This document shows positions 32,877 through 33,940 of a DNA stretch of 33,940 bases, piece by piece; positions within the stretch are counted from its first letter, which is position 1, and each line of letters begins with the position of its first letter. The notes under the pieces were generated by a model. That model did no database searches. It was not told where the DNA came from and saw nothing but the letters and a program-made list of their open reading frames with translations. The stretch spans positions 17,439-51,378 of the forward strand of contig JAHZDZ010000008.1 of the NCBI GenBank assembly GCA_019422105.1, given 5' to 3'. The translations under genes were made by a program, and so were the position numbers. This DNA comes from Bacillota bacterium (GTDB lineage Bacteria; Bacillota; Clostridia; Lachnospirales; Anaerotignaceae).

Positions 32877-33550
32877 ATTTTTTCCTCCAAACGGTAGCCA
32901 ACGGAATGGATGGTTTTGATAACGGCTCTGCTTTCTACTGATTTCAGCCGTCTTCTGAGAAAATGGATGTAGTTGTCCAAGTTGCCGTCTTCCACAAAGC
33001 TGTCAGGTCCCCATACATGATTCAGCAGCATATCGCGGGATAAAATCTGGTTTTTATTTCTCAGGAAATATTCCATCAGCTGCGTTTCCCTTTTTGACAG
33101 GGAGCAGCTGTTTGCTTCCGATTTTAAAACCTGCTTCGCGGTGTCAAGAAGGATATTGGAAAATCTCAGTGTTTCTGTATTTTCCAATACCTTTGGCCTT
33201 CTGGAAAGCGCCCGTATGCGGGCTAAAAGCTCTTCCACGGCAAAGGGCTTCACAAGGTAATCATCTGCTCCGGAATCCAGCCCGTCAATTCTGTCATTGA
33301 GGCCGTTCATGGCCGTTACCATAATAACCGGTGTTTCTATGCCCTTTTTGCGCATGGCGTGCAGTATGGACAAGCCGTCCAGTGAGGGAAGCATTCTGTC
33401 TAAAATAATAATATCATGGGATTTCTGAAGGGCATAATACAAGGCGTCCTCTCCGTTGTGACACATATCCACATCATATCCCTCATTTATAAGCTGAAAG
33501 GACACAGCACCGCATAAGTCCATGTCGTCTTCTATCATTAAAATTCTCAT
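32861..33550 (-). CDS. OmpR/PhoB family response regulator
   Basis: A 229-residue DNA-binding response regulator. The receiver domain has acidic residues Glu7-Asp9, the phospho-acceptor Asp51 (IIILDRMLPSLDG), Thr79 and Lys101 (YLVKPFAVEEL). The C-terminal winged helix (about 135-226) has LSKRETQLMEYFLRNKNQILSRDMLLNHVWG and DNYIHFLRRRLKSVESRAVIKTIHSVGYRLE, the OmpR-type signature. AGCAGGAGGT precedes the ATG. It is the first gene of a two-gene operon with the kinase. No neighbouring effector gene suggests the target. Confidence 0.97.
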   Translation of the reverse strand: MRILMIEDDMDLCGAVSFQLINEGYDVDMCHNGEDALYYALQKSHDIIILDRMLPSLDGLSILHAMRKKGIETPVIMVTAMNGLNDRIDGLDSGADDYLVKPFAVEELLARIRALSRRPKVLENTETLRFSNILLDTAKQVLKSEANSCSLSKRETQLMEYFLRNKNQILSRDMLLNHVWGPDSFVEDGNLDNYIHFLRRRLKSVESRAVIKTIHSVGYRLEEKICSPN

Positions 33551-33740
33551 AAAATGTACCTCCTGCTTGCTGTTTGTAAAAATTTCTGAGATTTAAAAGA
33601 TTGAAACGCTCAATTCTTTCATCGCAGCTTTACAATTTTACTGTTTTAGTTTTCTCTTCTTTTCGCCGTATATACCATAGACGCAAAGCAAAGCTCAAAA
33701 GCTATGTTTTTTCTCGTTCACACAGCGGGCGTTGTTTTTA

Positions 33741-33940
33741 CGGAGAACCTCGCAAAACAAAAATTTTGCTCGGTCGTTTCACTCCACAAAGCTTTCAAAG
33801 AAAAGTGTATTTTACCGCAAGCGGTCATAACATTTTCTTTTTCAGCTTTTCTCCGCTTATTTGATTTGTAAATATAAATTTCCAGCGGAGAACCTCGCAA
33901 AACAAAAATTTTGCTCGGTCGTTTCACTCCACAAAGCTTT
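33741..33940. repeat. 55-bp direct repeat, period 145 bp, in gene-free right edge
   Basis: Positions 33741-33795 and 33886-33940 are identical over 55 bp; the second copy runs off the window. Each begins CGGAGAACCTCGCAAAAC and contains the palindromic core GCAAAAC..TTTTGC. The spacing suggests a longer tandem array or a repeat element continuing to the right. Short frames through it are repeat artefacts. The stretch 33551-33740 carries the response regulator promoter region, in which I see no clear operator. Confidence 0.75.

Noticed and set aside
33718..33927. 69-codon minus-strand frame at the right edge
   Set aside because: It is built from the 55-bp direct repeat and has no family features.

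Overview
This window looks like a chromosomal segment of an anaerobic, low-to-mid G+C Gram-positive bacterium of the Clostridia. Supporting signs are strong AGGAGG-type ribosome binding sites, a dprA-topA-rpsB-tsf order, DUF3793 next to a flavodoxin, and several amino-acid fermentation modules. The beta-alanyl-CoA ammonia-lyase-like protein points to a relative of propionate-forming amino-acid fermenters (Clostridium propionicum/Anaerotignum type). That placement is inference. I saw no tRNA or rRNA gene, no CRISPR array, no transposase and no phage gene.

Layout. 1-1362: repeat modules, a DUF3793 gene and a flavodoxin. 1660-7058: housekeeping block dprA-topA, then rpsB-tsf with its own promoter, a structured leader and an rpsB/tsf attenuator-like hairpin. 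7365-8027: a small secreted protein. 8546-13843: a PucR-type regulator divergent from a zinc deacylase (AstE/aspartoacylase family), a DUF819 membrane protein and a Cys/Met-metabolism PLP enzyme. 14574-21927: acyl-CoA dehydrogenase, EtfB, EtfA, a BrnQ-like transporter, a double hotdog protein resembling beta-alanyl-CoA ammonia-lyase, and a family III CoA-transferase. 22283-26283: nitroreductase, MoxR AAA ATPase with a VWA partner, and a MerR regulator. 26562-31287: an unfamiliar regulator divergent from an M20 amidohydrolase and two membrane proteins (DUF3100 plus a partner). 31584-33550: a histidine kinase/response regulator pair. The window ends in non-coding repeats.

The most interesting system is 14574-21927. 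Read together, the genes suggest a reductive beta-amino-acid fermentation: uptake by the BrnQ-like carrier, CoA transfer onto the beta-amino acid, elimination of ammonia to a 2-enoyl-CoA, and reduction to the saturated acyl-CoA by the dehydrogenase/Etf complex, whose CoA is passed to the next substrate. It parallels the Stickland reductive branch (HadA CoA-transferase, dehydratase, AcdB-EtfBA), with an ammonia-lyase-like protein in place of the 2-hydroxyacyl-CoA dehydratase. The lyase-like protein is two hotdog domains in one chain, and each half keeps different parts of the family signature, suggesting a fused asymmetric active site.

Non-coding DNA also carries a recurring family of modular palindromes (TTATTGC.., ACGGATTG.., AAAATAGCC..GGCTATTTT) that ends in terminator-like hairpins, a hairpin-packed element at 21953-22216, and a 55-bp direct repeat at the right edge.
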